Made by a program: the position numbers and the translations under genes. From Aulostomus chinensis (taxonomy: Eukaryota; Chordata; Actinopteri; Syngnathiformes; Aulostomidae): a stretch of DNA of 64,000 nt. The DNA lies in the NCBI GenBank assembly GCA_037954235.1, contig JBBMOA010000017.1, positions 25,619,027 through 25,683,026 on the forward strand. The letters run 5' to 3'. The notes beneath the pieces were generated by a model. It searched no databases, had not been told where the DNA came from, and was given only the letters and a program-made list of their open reading frames with translations. Shown here in pieces: positions 1 through 12,300 of this stretch (positions are counted from its first letter, which is position 1; each line of letters starts with the position of its first letter).

Positions 1-209
1 GCTTCCAAAATGAACCTGCTGTCCCCGGGACGTTTCACAAGCCCAGCAATGGTTATAGGTGTAATAATTGATCCCACTGAGCAGATGATAGTCGTAAGTC
101 AGCCATTGCTGTCCTCCTTCTTGATGTAAGTGGACGTTCAGGTGTACAGGTATTTAGTATTAGCCAGCTTTGAGTTTAGAAATATTCTGCCTTTTTGTTC
201 TCGCCTCAG

Positions 210-301
210 GCTACTCCCCCACCATCAAAGGTCAGCTGCTTCACGTTGACACCACCAGCAGTATGCAGTACAGAACTCTCCTGGAAGCTGAGATGTTAGC
301 C
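210..301 (+). CDS. bltp1: bltp1 exon w1
   Basis: First BLTP1 exon in the window. Begins with two bases completing a Gly codon, reads YSPTIKGQLLHVDTTSSM and ends after EAEMLA in phase 0. Flanks are cctcag and gtaagt. The preceding 209 bases look like intron. Confidence 0.93.
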
Positions 302-3300
302 GTAAGTAGCCGTTGCTTCATTTAGAGGAAAGTTCCTCCACTGTTGCCTCCAGGCGCATGCTGAGCTGCAACAGAGCACATGTTCTGCCTTTATTGCAGT
401 TCCATGTAATTGCCAGCTACCCTCGTGTGTGGAACATGCCTCAGTCGTGGCAGTGTGAGATTGAAGTGTACAAGGCCACCTACCACTTCATCTACGCCCA
501 GAAGAACTTCTTCACCGGTGAGTCCTCCAGCAGACACTAGAGGCACGCAAGCGATGCAGGCTTTGATAGGTGATATCCCGGAGGCATTGATTGACGTGTT
601 GGTCAGCTGAGAAAATCTACAGGCCATGTTGTATGACAGCATTTATTGGAGACAGATTCTCTCATTGCAGATGTAGTCGATTCATATTTCTGGATTTACT
701 AACCCCTGCATAGCAGAGGCAGGCGGTGGGATTTATGTGTGTCCAGGTTTGAGATAAATATGACGAGGTGATGACCACTTCCTCCGCCAGGAGTGGCATT
801 GACAGGTTTAGGTGCCCAAACTGGTTTTGTAGGGTTTCCAAACTAAATTAATGTAAGACTTTGCCTGCTCCATTGGTTGTGAGATGATTGGCAGCACATA
901 AATAAAAGTGACTTGACTGTTAACGTTCCTCTATGAGTCAAACCTGGAGATCAATAAGCTTGGTGAACCTGCTGCGTGTTGTGTAACTTCGCTACCAACA
1001 TAGGTGCTGATTTTTGGTCCGAATATTTCAGATTAAGGCTCTCAAAGCAGCTGTGACAAAAGCATTGTAAAATAAAACATTGCTGCTTTTATTTTGAAAG
1101 CACAATCACTGCACTGGAAGAGATTTTTTTTCAACAGCTGATCTAGAATCATATTTGACAAGACAGACAAAGAGAAGATATGCTGGTTTTACAATGACCA
1201 CTTGATGTGAGGACAAAAGATCACGTCCCCAGACACGTGACCTTTGACCTCATAAATGTCAGTAGGATCAGAAGATGAGCCTGCAGGTGAGTTTTCCGTC
1301 TCATCACTCTGTGCCTGATAGATCTGATTCAGGACTGGGCGAGTGACAGCGCCCCAGACATCTACTCCTTCGTTCCGTATTCCTGGACATTCAAGATCCT
1401 TTTCCACCAGTTTGAGATGATCTGGGCGGCCAACCAGCACAACTGGATCGACTGCTCCACCAAGCAGCAGGAGAATGGTACGGAGGCAATCCTTGTGTGG
1501 TCAAACCTGAACGGGAAACCTCATCTCTTTTAGTCCTTCAGGTTCTTGTGCAGGCAGTCAACAACATGAGGTGGAGGAATTCATGCGAAAATGTTTGGTT
1601 ATATAATGTTTTATATGTATACATTCGAATATTAATTTTTTGGTGAATTATCCCCTTAAGCCTTAGATATATTTAGCATTTTTAGCGAAGACAGTCGTAC
1701 CTTCCTCTATATTGCAGGATTCTGTAGTGAAATCTCCTCCAACTTAGTGAATGACAATGATTGTGTAGCTTTGCAGTGTAGGAAAGAAAGATTCCTCTCT
1801 ATTTATGTCTTTAGCATTAGCACCAGCGCAATCAGAAACATATCCGTCTCGATCCAGCTGTAATCGATGACATAAATTCTGTAATACCGGGGGCTAAAAT
1901 CCATGAGGGGGTGCTCTGTTAAGGCCTGATATATTTTACCTTGTGTACTCAACTTAATCCCAGAGCAGGGGAGACTAATCAGTTGCCTTATTGATCTTCT
2001 GCAGTGTACCTGGCAGCATGCGGTGAGACGCTCAATATAGACTTCACTTTGCCTTTCAATGAATTTGTTCCAACCACCTGCCATACCCGCTTCAGCTTGA
2101 AGGTCAGTTCTGCCCTCGTGAATATGATTCATTCCCAAAGTAAACGACCGTTTCTGTGTGTGTGACTGGAGATTTGTCCTGAGTGACTGTGCGTGATTGC
2201 TTTGACACCAACGATGCCTCTGCACCATCAACCCTCCTCAGGCAGAGGATACAGACATGCGACTGTCCCTGCCAGAGTGCCACCCGAGCCGCTACCCTCT
2301 CCTCACCCTTGCCAAAGATTACCAGAACGTCAAGCTGCCTCCAGACATGTTCATGCCAGGGGAGAGTCATGGTCCTCCCCCTCCCAAACCTGCCAAGTCC
2401 CGCTGGAGGAACATCACCCACGCAGAGTGAGTTCAGCCTGGGAGTCACTTCTCTCCATGTTGTGGGCAAAAGAAAGAAAGAAAAGTGAGCGTGTGACTGA
2501 TGAGTCATGGTTGTAACACTGACTCACATCAAAGCAAAGGAGGAGAGGACGACGTGATGTCAGGTGGAGTTGCTGCGGTTGATTCAGTCGCTGCTGCTTC
2601 TTTTGATGAATTAACTCCAACATCCCCTGTCACAAGAACTCTTTCTGACTATTTCAGTCAGTTCAGAAAGATTCTAGCTGTGTGAAAAATGATGAACTGG
2701 TGCCAGCAGGTTCAGAGCTGTCCCGGGTGGGTAGAACGGCTCGGCGGCCATCTCAGGGTGACTTGTTGCTAGTCTGCTATGGTCCAAGTCAGTGGATGGA
2801 TCAGTTAGAGAACTTGTAGCATTTTCCCCAGTGGTCAGAGTCTCTAGAAGCCTTGAGAGAACGTTTGCTGGTTGGTTGGATGTTTCTGGTGGGAAGGAAG
2901 TGTAAACACAAGAAGGTCCATTTCTGCCCGAGCAGCAGGAGTCTCTACTTCATCACGTCAGTTCTGACGTAGTCGCACGAAGAAGAAATCTCCTTGTTGT
3001 TCCTGATGACCTGTAACACCTGCTTGTTTCTCTCAAAGCATGTAGCTTGTCAGTAATTTTAGTTACGTAATGGTTGATTCTCACCTGAGTTTCTTTTTAT
3101 TTTTATTGTAGAAACGTTTTCAGAGGAGTTTGGTGTGTTGATGAAAATGTTCCTCAAAGGCCCTGCCTCAATGAGTCCTCCATGATTATCACTGCAATTC
3201 ATGTGAAATTATGGGCACAAATGTGTACAGACCCTGCAAACTGGAGTCTGACAGTCCACCGCTGAGCGTAACCCATCGGCTCAAATGCCAACGGTGCCCT

Positions 3301-6251
3301 GTAGCAGCACGCCGTCAGAGGGTGAATGCCTTCTAAAGAGCGGTAACATGTATATATATAATATAGTCTACTCACCATTTTATCATTTGATAAATGTATG
3401 AATGAAGAGAGTCGCGGTTGTCACATGAAAGCATATTTTATTGATAAATGTCCCCCCATTCAAAATTCAGTAAAACCATATAACATAAGCTATTGTTTTC
3501 ATGTATTTTTCAGAACTTCTTGATGTGAAGCTGAACATGAACGTAACGTACTGTTTAACCCCACTTCCATATTTCATCTCCAGCAAAATGAGGCTCTGGT
3601 ACAGGGAGGTTGAATGTTGCAATAAGCCGCTGTGAACCTCAGCCCATTTAACAAGCCCAGGAAGAACACGTCCACCTCATCCAGCCCCTTGGGCCCCCAG
3701 GCCTGGTCGTTCTCTCCTGCAGAGCTTTGTGTTCTGGGTCTGCTAACCTTAGAAAACACATTCATTCGTTCCCCAACAACACCCTTTTATTGCTGAACGA
3801 GATCTTTTCAGCTGCACCGACCTTAGGATCAGCAGGAGTTCAGAGGCGCTGCACACAATGTCATGTTTACATGATTATTTAACATCCTGATCATTTATAA
3901 TGGAAAGACCGGGTCAGACTTTACTGGCGTGGAACTGTGAGAGAGCCACCCCCACCCCCTGCCTGGAGTGGTGCTCTCTGCTCAGATACGACTCATTTCC
4001 AGCCCTGTACTGCCCCCCCAAGCTTTGCTACCATTAATTGATGATAAACTCAGATGCATGTCATGTTCTTGGTTCCATCAGAGCTGGCTGGGTGGACTGC
4101 TGGAGCGTTCCCAACTTCCTGCTCATCATCGACTACACCTGGCACCCCATTTACCCCCAGAAGGCTGATGAGCAGCTCAAACAGTCACGTAAGCTAACGC
4201 CAGCCCACACCAGCCTGTGGAAGCCTCCCTGCTGCCTAGTGTGGCTCACCTCAGTCTTAACTTGCCTTTGATTGGTCAGTGTCTGAAATGGAGGAGTCCA
4301 TGCTGTCAGCCCTGCGGCCCCCAGAGCACTCCTCGGTGCCCCACAATGTTCCACCGCGCTACACCTCTACTTCTACATCAGCTGGCCATGGCAAGATGCC
4401 CGCCGACCCCTCTGAGCTGCCCCCTGACAGGCTTCATGTGGAGATGGAAATGTCCCCGGATTCTCAGATCCTCCTCTACGGACCTTTACTCCGAGCACTC
4501 ATCTCCATCAAGGTAAAAACACAGCAGTTTTAGATTTCTGTCAGGAATCTGCAGAACGTCCTCCAAATCTCCCCTCCTCGTCTTCCACTGTTTCCTCAGG
4601 AAAACTATTTTGGTGAAGATGACATGTACACGGACTTTGAGGAGGCAGTGTCCAGCCCCGTGTTGTCCATGTCCACCTCCTCTGGCCTGGGCTGGTCTCC
4701 TCTGGGCATGGAGGACAGTGAGCAGAAGGAGAGCTCAGACATACACCCCCTGGACCTGCGGCCCTGGGACATAACCGTCCTCATCAACCTCTACAAAGTC
4801 CACGGCCGACTGCCAATGGTAGGACTGGAGGCTGCCAGTGGTTCCCTTTCAGTTGAAGGTTTTGTGAGCATCTTTAGGACAGAAATAAGAAAACAGCATA
4901 AACTGGGATTTAGAGGGTAATTTTGAGATGGCTTGTTTGATTTATCCTGATTAGGCCCAGTATCTGTTTTCCTTCCCCCTGGCAGGCTGACCAAGAGCAA
5001 CGCGAGACTCCTCAGGGTCCTAATCATGAAAGACAATGTATATCTCTAAAATACATCATGATAGTGAGTCCACGTTGTTGAGAATGTGAAAACAGGTGAT
5101 GAATATATTTGGAGGATGTATGACCTTCAGATGCATCATTGATCCTCAGTTGTGTCCTGGTTTACGAAGCCGTGCTGCCCGGTGTGTCTGCCAGTCCTGG
5201 TTCCTCAGTTCATCTTTATACATGTATGCATCTGTCCCCCAGCACTGCAGCAGCGAGGGTCCCGAGGGGCCATCCGGCTTCTTGGAGCGGCTGTGTTTTG
5301 AGATGAAAAAAGGTTACAAGGAGACGATGCTTCAGCTGATCCTGTCTCCTATTCACATCTTCATCAGTGACAACTATCAGGTGAGGGAGGCTGCTGCTCC
5401 GTGCGGTTCAACACTGTCCTCACGTGTCTGAGCTCATCAGCAGCTCTCAGCGGTGGAAGAGCACAATCATGAAGCTATGCTGCAGCGTCGCTCTGAATAT
5501 GAAGACGCGCGCATCTGATTTTCTGGGGGGGTCGCAGTATTTATCTTTCATGCTGGAATGTTTTAGTTGGGATCTTTAGCGTCTCTGTGCGCTCGTGTGT
5601 GTATCAGAGTGTGTGTTTCGTACGTTTGTCTGTGTTGGTGCAGCTACCAGTCTGCACATTCCGCCCTTTAAATAATTGGAAAAACACTGTGCTGTTGACT
5701 TGAGGCCTGTTGTGTGTTGATGGGTGGCCCAAACACTTTGCACTGCTCCAGAATAGGAATGTGTTTGAGCACGCCCCTTTTTAAGATCGACATGGCTGAT
5801 GTGATGGGCGTGTGCACGTCTGGGAGTTCCACAACATGGACTCTGGGCGAGACAATCACAGCTATGTCATTAGCCAGAAACGAGCAGCTGTCCTATGCTG
5901 CTTCGGTTCTTTCACGTGCGAAGGTCCTCTGAAGACACTGACAGACATACGTGAACCTGCCACATGTGCACTTCAGCGAAAGGTCACCATGGCTGCCTTT
6001 CCTGATGTCGTTCAGTTTCCATGGCTTGAACCTTCCATGGTGTTGATGCTCTTTGTGAAACCTCTTCTGCCCACAGCGTCCCACAGCTGACGGGGTGTTG
6101 AGGGACGGCCATCTGAGTCTGTCGGGCATGCAGATGAGGGCTCATGCCATGTTCTCAGCACAGGGTCTCCCACTGGGCAGTGACACGCTGGAGTACGCCT
6201 GGCTCATCGACATGCAGGCTGGGGGGCTCACCGGCAGAGTGACGCTACCAC

Positions 6252-6302
<51 letters not shown>

Positions 6303-9300
6303 AGATGACCTACCTAGATTGTAACGACCAGAGGGGGGGCACGTCCTGTACTTGAAGCTGCATGAGGTCACTTTTATATGAGGTCGACAAAACTTGGAAC
6401 CGCAAAATCTTGTGACCGACAAAACGCTTCACTTCTGTTGTCAACACAGGGTTTCCTGGCAAATTCTAAAATGATACATTAACAGGGTCTCGGGTAGCAG
6501 AAGCCAATTCATCAACTAATAGCAAAAATGGTGAATATGAAGGAAAAATATTTTCAGTGCAGCTTCAAGTACAAGAGGAGATGCCCACACAAAATATTAG
6601 TCTGGTAAATGTAAAAGTCATCTGTCGAAATTCTACTGAATCAGAGCGGACAAGCGTGAGGTAATGACTTCTTAAGGTCACGTTAAGGTGGTGTGGGTCC
6701 GCTCTGATTAAGGTTGGCAGATGTTCAGATTTGAAAGTACATCGTCTTCCTCAGTCTTTGTCATTCGTCCAGCGTTGGAGTTCAGCTGAAGAGTAGTAAG
6801 AAATACTTGATTTACTCCTAAATGTAGTTGGGTCAAAGTGCAGTCACCTAAAGTAAAAATACTTGAGTACAGAAACCTCAACATTGCAGCGTCCGGAACC
6901 ACTTCCACCATGGATGTTTAGGTCAGCTGTGCTCTCGATAAACCACGTCTTCTCCGGCAGTAAACGGGTTCCTGGTGTTTGTGTGTGTGACCATCAGGTG
7001 GCCAGCATCATCGAGTGGGGTGAGACTTTTGTCTTCCACGGAGTGTCTCGTGAGTTCCAGCTGGAACACCCCAAACCTTCTGTCATCTGCCAGCACGGCG
7101 TCGACCGGCGCATCTGTGATGCTAAGGTACCGACATGCTGCTTCAGGTCCAATCCTGCGTTGATACCAGGGGTGGCGCGTCGCCACTCTCTTGACCTCAG
7201 CTCCTTAGGCTTTTTAATATGTGACGTCTCACACAATCATCTGTTTAATTTCTTTCTCTCTCTTACTTTGTAAAAGGATCCCAACAAACAGAAAGAGATG
7301 AAAGCTGAATCAAAACCCAAACAAAAGGACTATTGATATGCAGGAAGAAGCACAATGCTGATCCTGTCCTGCCTCTTCATCAGCAGTGTCACATTAAGTC
7401 AAAACTCTACAAAAATCAGAAAAGAGAGAAAGAAGCTCCATCATTCTGTCAGCATCAACCCTTTCATCTACGCTCCTCCCGTCTGTGCTTCTTAAGAATG
7501 ATTCTATGATATTTGTATTTAAACTGACATGCTTGATCTCTTCATCTAGGCAGACTGACAAAATTATGGATTACTAAAAAAACTTGCTGCGTTCTAGACG
7601 TAGCAAGTAGTCACAGAAATACTGTTATAATCAGAGATTCCAAAATCTGATGCATGGAGACTTGGTTGCTCCAAACTGTTCTTTTGAACTGTGAACAGGA
7701 GGAGACGATAAACGGCAGCTGCAGACTCCCTCTAATGATGCGTGATTCACACTGTTGGCCTTGGGAAAGAAAACAAGGAACCGTTGATGGTGTTGTGTTC
7801 GTGTGCAGATTCTCAGCAGGATATTTCAGACCCCTCATTCGAACATGTAGTGGTATAGAAACACAGCCAGGCTGAACCGGCGGTCGCCGCACTCACAAAC
7901 ATGGCGTGTGTTTCAGCTGAGCTGCCTGCCAGGTCACTGCCGCACGTCTGAGGAGCTCAAGTACACCATGACCCGCCTGGCCGTGGACGGCGTGGACCTC
8001 TTCATCGTTGAACATGGCTGTGCTGCAAACATCAAGGTCCTTATGTATTTTCATTTACATGAAAGAAGCAGTCGCCATCACCAGTGAATGTGGCGTCTGT
8101 GTGCCGATATAACAGTTGTTATTTTTTGGTGTAAACAAAATTCATTCAGTCTTTGAATTCGCTGCCTCTTCTCCAGACGGGGATCATTCGTGTGGCCAAC
8201 TGCAACCTGCACAACCAGGCAGTGGGCGAGGGCATCAGCGCTGTGGTGCAGGACGTGAACATCCGCCAGTACATCGAACAGCAGCAGCACAGCGAGGCCG
8301 GCAGACTGCAGCCGGGTGGGCAGGGTCAAGGTCCAGGTCAGCCCTTGGGTCTGGGTCAGCCCCCTCTGCTGCGTCGCTCCGTCTGGCTGGAGGCGGGTTC
8401 AGTAAACCTGAACCTCATCACGGCTGACATTGCCCTCGCCGCTGACCACTCTGCCAAATGTGAAGTCCAGAGGCAGTTTCTAGAACTACATGATGCTCAG
8501 ACCAAAAGGTAGAAACACACCAACTGGCCGCTGATATTTACACGTGTCACATGTGGGGTGTGTTTGTGGGGTTGGGGATCCCAGCTGTTCTTCAGCGACC
8601 TCAGGACAACTTTTCAGCTTTGCAGCCTATCTGTCGATGTCACAGGCCTCTTCACCTGCAGGCAGTAACATGACGAATGTCCTAAAAGGAGGACAACAGG
8701 GTCAAAGTCCAGAAGGAGTTGGAATGTGTTTAACAGCAAATGGGAGTGAATGTTTGTTCAAATTTTAACGCAACAATTCAACCAAAAGGTGTTTTGGTTT
8801 TTTTTAAGCTACCTACCAAGTCCCACGATGCTTTTTCCCTCCTGTATCACTTCTATGTGACTCCAGAATGCAGGAGGAACCAGCCATGTATATTTAGCTT
8901 GACGCTAACAGAGGCTGATGGCTAACAACAGCTAAACTTTCCAGAATAATCCAGGTTTTTCATATTTCTCCACACTTCACTCTTCTTCCTGTCTTCAGAC
9001 TCTGGTTCCTGTGGCCTGATGATGCCGGCATTCGGAACAAGCGCAGCAGGAACCGCTGCGGCTGCCTCGGAGGCTGTAGGTTCTTTGGAGGAACCAACAT
9101 GGGCTTGGAATTTTTCAAGCTGGAAGAGATGACGCCCTCCTCTTCATCTGCGTTCTCCTCCTCCAGCGCCGAGTCCGACATGTGTTACGGCCAGTCTCTA
9201 CTGACGCCTGGGGAGTGGATTATCACCAAGGAGACGCCCAAAGTGGATGGTATTTGTTGTCTGATGTCCTGTTCTTGCTTCAGAGTTATGTTGGTCTGTA

Positions 9301-12300
9301 GATTATTCAAAGTTCTGTGTATGTGTGTTCGTAATCAAATCGATGTTTTCTCAGGGAGGGTTGTAGGACTCAAGACAGACACACACTCGCCATGCCTGCC
9401 TCCTGAGGTGCCTGAGAGGCGGGGTCAGCAACACCTTAGTCTCCAGGTGCCCCAGCGTTCCCACAGCTCTGCTTCTTCCTCTGAAGAAAATAGTTCCTCC
9501 AGTGCAGCGTTGCCCTTGCTGGCTGGAGAGAGGGACACTCCCTCACCCAGCACGGAGGAACGCATGTTTCCCGTCAATGGCAAAAGTCCTGCTGAGTGAG
9601 TGACAGTGAATTAACATCTAAAAGCTCATTCATAAAAGAGGGTGGCACCAGCAGGTTCTCCAGCCTAGGTGCAGTTGTTCTTCTATTCATCATTTATTAT
9701 TTCTACATTGTCTCCCGTGTCTGTTGCAGCACCCTTGGGGAGGTTCCAGAGGTGTCGCCCGTCTCACCCAACAGCTCTCAGGAGCGCTCCTCAGTGCGCT
9801 CGCCCCTCTGTTCTCCTCTCAAACGCCAGTCCTCCGTGCAATCTGGTCGACTGGGCAGCACAAAGAGCTTGTCGGCCGCCGTCTTCACAGACAAACCTCC
9901 GCCGGTGCTCTCTGGAGGCGTCCAGTTTGGCAGCGAGGTGTCCCGCAGTGATGAAAATGTCCTGGATTCACCACGCCAGCGTCGGAGCTATGGTTCCTTC
10001 CCCTTCACTCCCTCAGCTGACTCCAACACCTTCCATCAGTACCGCTCTGCCGACTCCAGCATGTCTGTGGCCGACAGCGAAGCCTACTTCTCTGCTGCTG
10101 AGGACTTTGAGCCAATCAGCAGTGCTGATGAGGGTCCAGGGACGTACCCGGGCCGCAAGAAGAAGAGGAGGCAGCAGATGCAGCAGCCGCAGCAGCCGCC
10201 CTATCACATGGAGAATTACAGGTCAGCCGAGATGATAATGAGTGTGCTTAAGGAGCTCAGCTTCAGTGGTTAAAAATGTAGAAGACTGAAGCGAGGAAAG
10301 AGTGCATGGTCACGTCAAGATCAAGTTTAAGCTTTGAATCAAGGTGACGAGAGATTCTGAGAACGCCGAGTAACACCAGAGCCTCTTCACCTGTTCAGGC
10401 AAGATGAATTAACAAGCTGGCTAACTGGTCCTGACCTGCTAGATGGCCTCAAGCTAGATACAGACTGCACCCGCGAACGCAAAATGTATTCTCCTGCATT
10501 TGGAGCAAAACATTTGTATTTCACCTTTTTTTTTTAAGCTTCATGGTTTAAAGGCTCACTGTATCACAACCAGTATCCTGAGCTCCACCTGCTGGTCTCC
10601 CCTCCTCACAGACGGCCACTGGACACCTCTGAAACTGCCAAATATTCACTTCTCACTGTGACCTCAGCAAACTTGTTGAAACACACCCTCCCCCTCCCCC
10701 CAACGCCTGGGTTGGAAAGAAAGAAAGTCAAAGTGAAACTTAAACAGCTTTCTTTCAATGCTGTTGTCAGATATTAGCAATTAAAACCAGAGCCTGTTGG
10801 TGGTTCAAAAGGGACCGTGGGTGTGGAGGCGGGCGGCCGGCCAGAATCAACATGTTTGGCCTGTTCTGGTGCTCATTATTATAATGATTCAAGTCGTTTT
10901 CCAAACACATGAGACGATAAAACCCAGGGACAGAATTTGGAAGCACTAAAGAACTGGCCGTCATTTCTGATGAGTCGCACCAACTGCTGTCGACCGTCAC
11001 GAATCATGATGTCACAATACTTAGATGAAGACATTTTGATGGTTTTGTGCCTACTAAGCGTAACGTGGTTGTGTGGGGGATCTGGCCTGGAGGCCCAGCA
11101 CGTAGCTGCTGTGGTTTATTTATTACTGTGCTTCGATCATGTGAGGATGGATGTGATGTTGAGGGTTTGTGGCAAATGAGATACTTGATCCATGAGCTGC
11201 CGCACCACTTACTGCTCTTGCTGTGGAAAATGGATATCTGTTTTGTGTGCAACCGCCTTGTTATTTTCTGTTGCGCAAAATGTTCACACATTGATTTTAG
11301 CAAATGTTTTGATTGATACGGCCTCCGCACAAACACAAATAATCGATTCAGTGTCATCAAAAGTTTTTAGTGGCACAAGTCTGTGCAAACTTAGCAGAGG
11401 GAGGGCTCAGGCTGGCAGGCTGGGGGAGCTGCTATGAACCAGGGCAGGCGCCCAACCACAGCTGGCAGAGCTGCACCATGAATGAAAACCTCGACCAACT
11501 GCAGCTCTCAAATTGCAGGAAGGTGCAACATTTGTTAAAGGTTAATTGCGTTAAAGTACCACTTTGAATTAAAGACAGCGGCGTTGCAGAGAAGTCCTGG
11601 CTCGCCGGCATCATTCTGCTGGCAGTTGTGTGATGAAGAAAAAATGCCTAACAGGCCATTCCTGAAAACATCATGAACGTTCATTAATTCAGGTTTTGTC
11701 ATCCTCTCAGCCGGAGCTCCATCTACCACAGCGTCGAGGGTCCCCTCACTTACGTCCTCAATGGCGAGCTGATCACTGAGCCACGCCCCCTGCCCCTCCC
11801 ACCCTCACTGCCTCCTCTGCCCCCCCAACCTCTGCCCAGCCACATATCCCAGGCCTCCTTTGTCTCAGCCCTGGCCATGGAGGAGGAGAGTTCAGTGGAG
11901 ACGGAGAAAACTGCTGAACCAGGCCCGGTTACCCGCCAGCCCCACGTCATGGCGTGCTACCAGAGCTACCTGGCTCACTACCAGGTAGATGCTTTGAAAA
12001 TGGCGGCCCTGCATGTCATCCACTCAGAGTCTGTGTGTTGTTGTTTTCTCTAATGTGGTCTGGTTACTTTTTCTCTGTTAGGTTTCAAATTGGTCAGTAA
12101 AGCAGCCCACCAATAAGAGGACCTCCAAGTCTTCATTGCACCGCCCCCTAGATCTGGACACGCCCACCAGTGAAGAGAGCTCCACCTCTTTTGACCAGCT
12201 CTCTGTTCCCAGCTTCAAGGTTTGTTTTTTTGTTTTTTCTTCTTTGTTTTCAACTCTGTAGCTCCTCTTACTCTGCTTGGTGAATGTGGGAGAACCGCAC

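Noticed and set aside
1803..2231. 142-codon minus-strand open frame over w4
   Set aside because: It lies antisense across a confirmed bltp1 exon and intron and has no family similarity.
2680..2760. Intronic C/D-box snoRNA (a TGATGA box near 2688)
   Set aside because: No matching D box at a plausible distance and no terminal stem.
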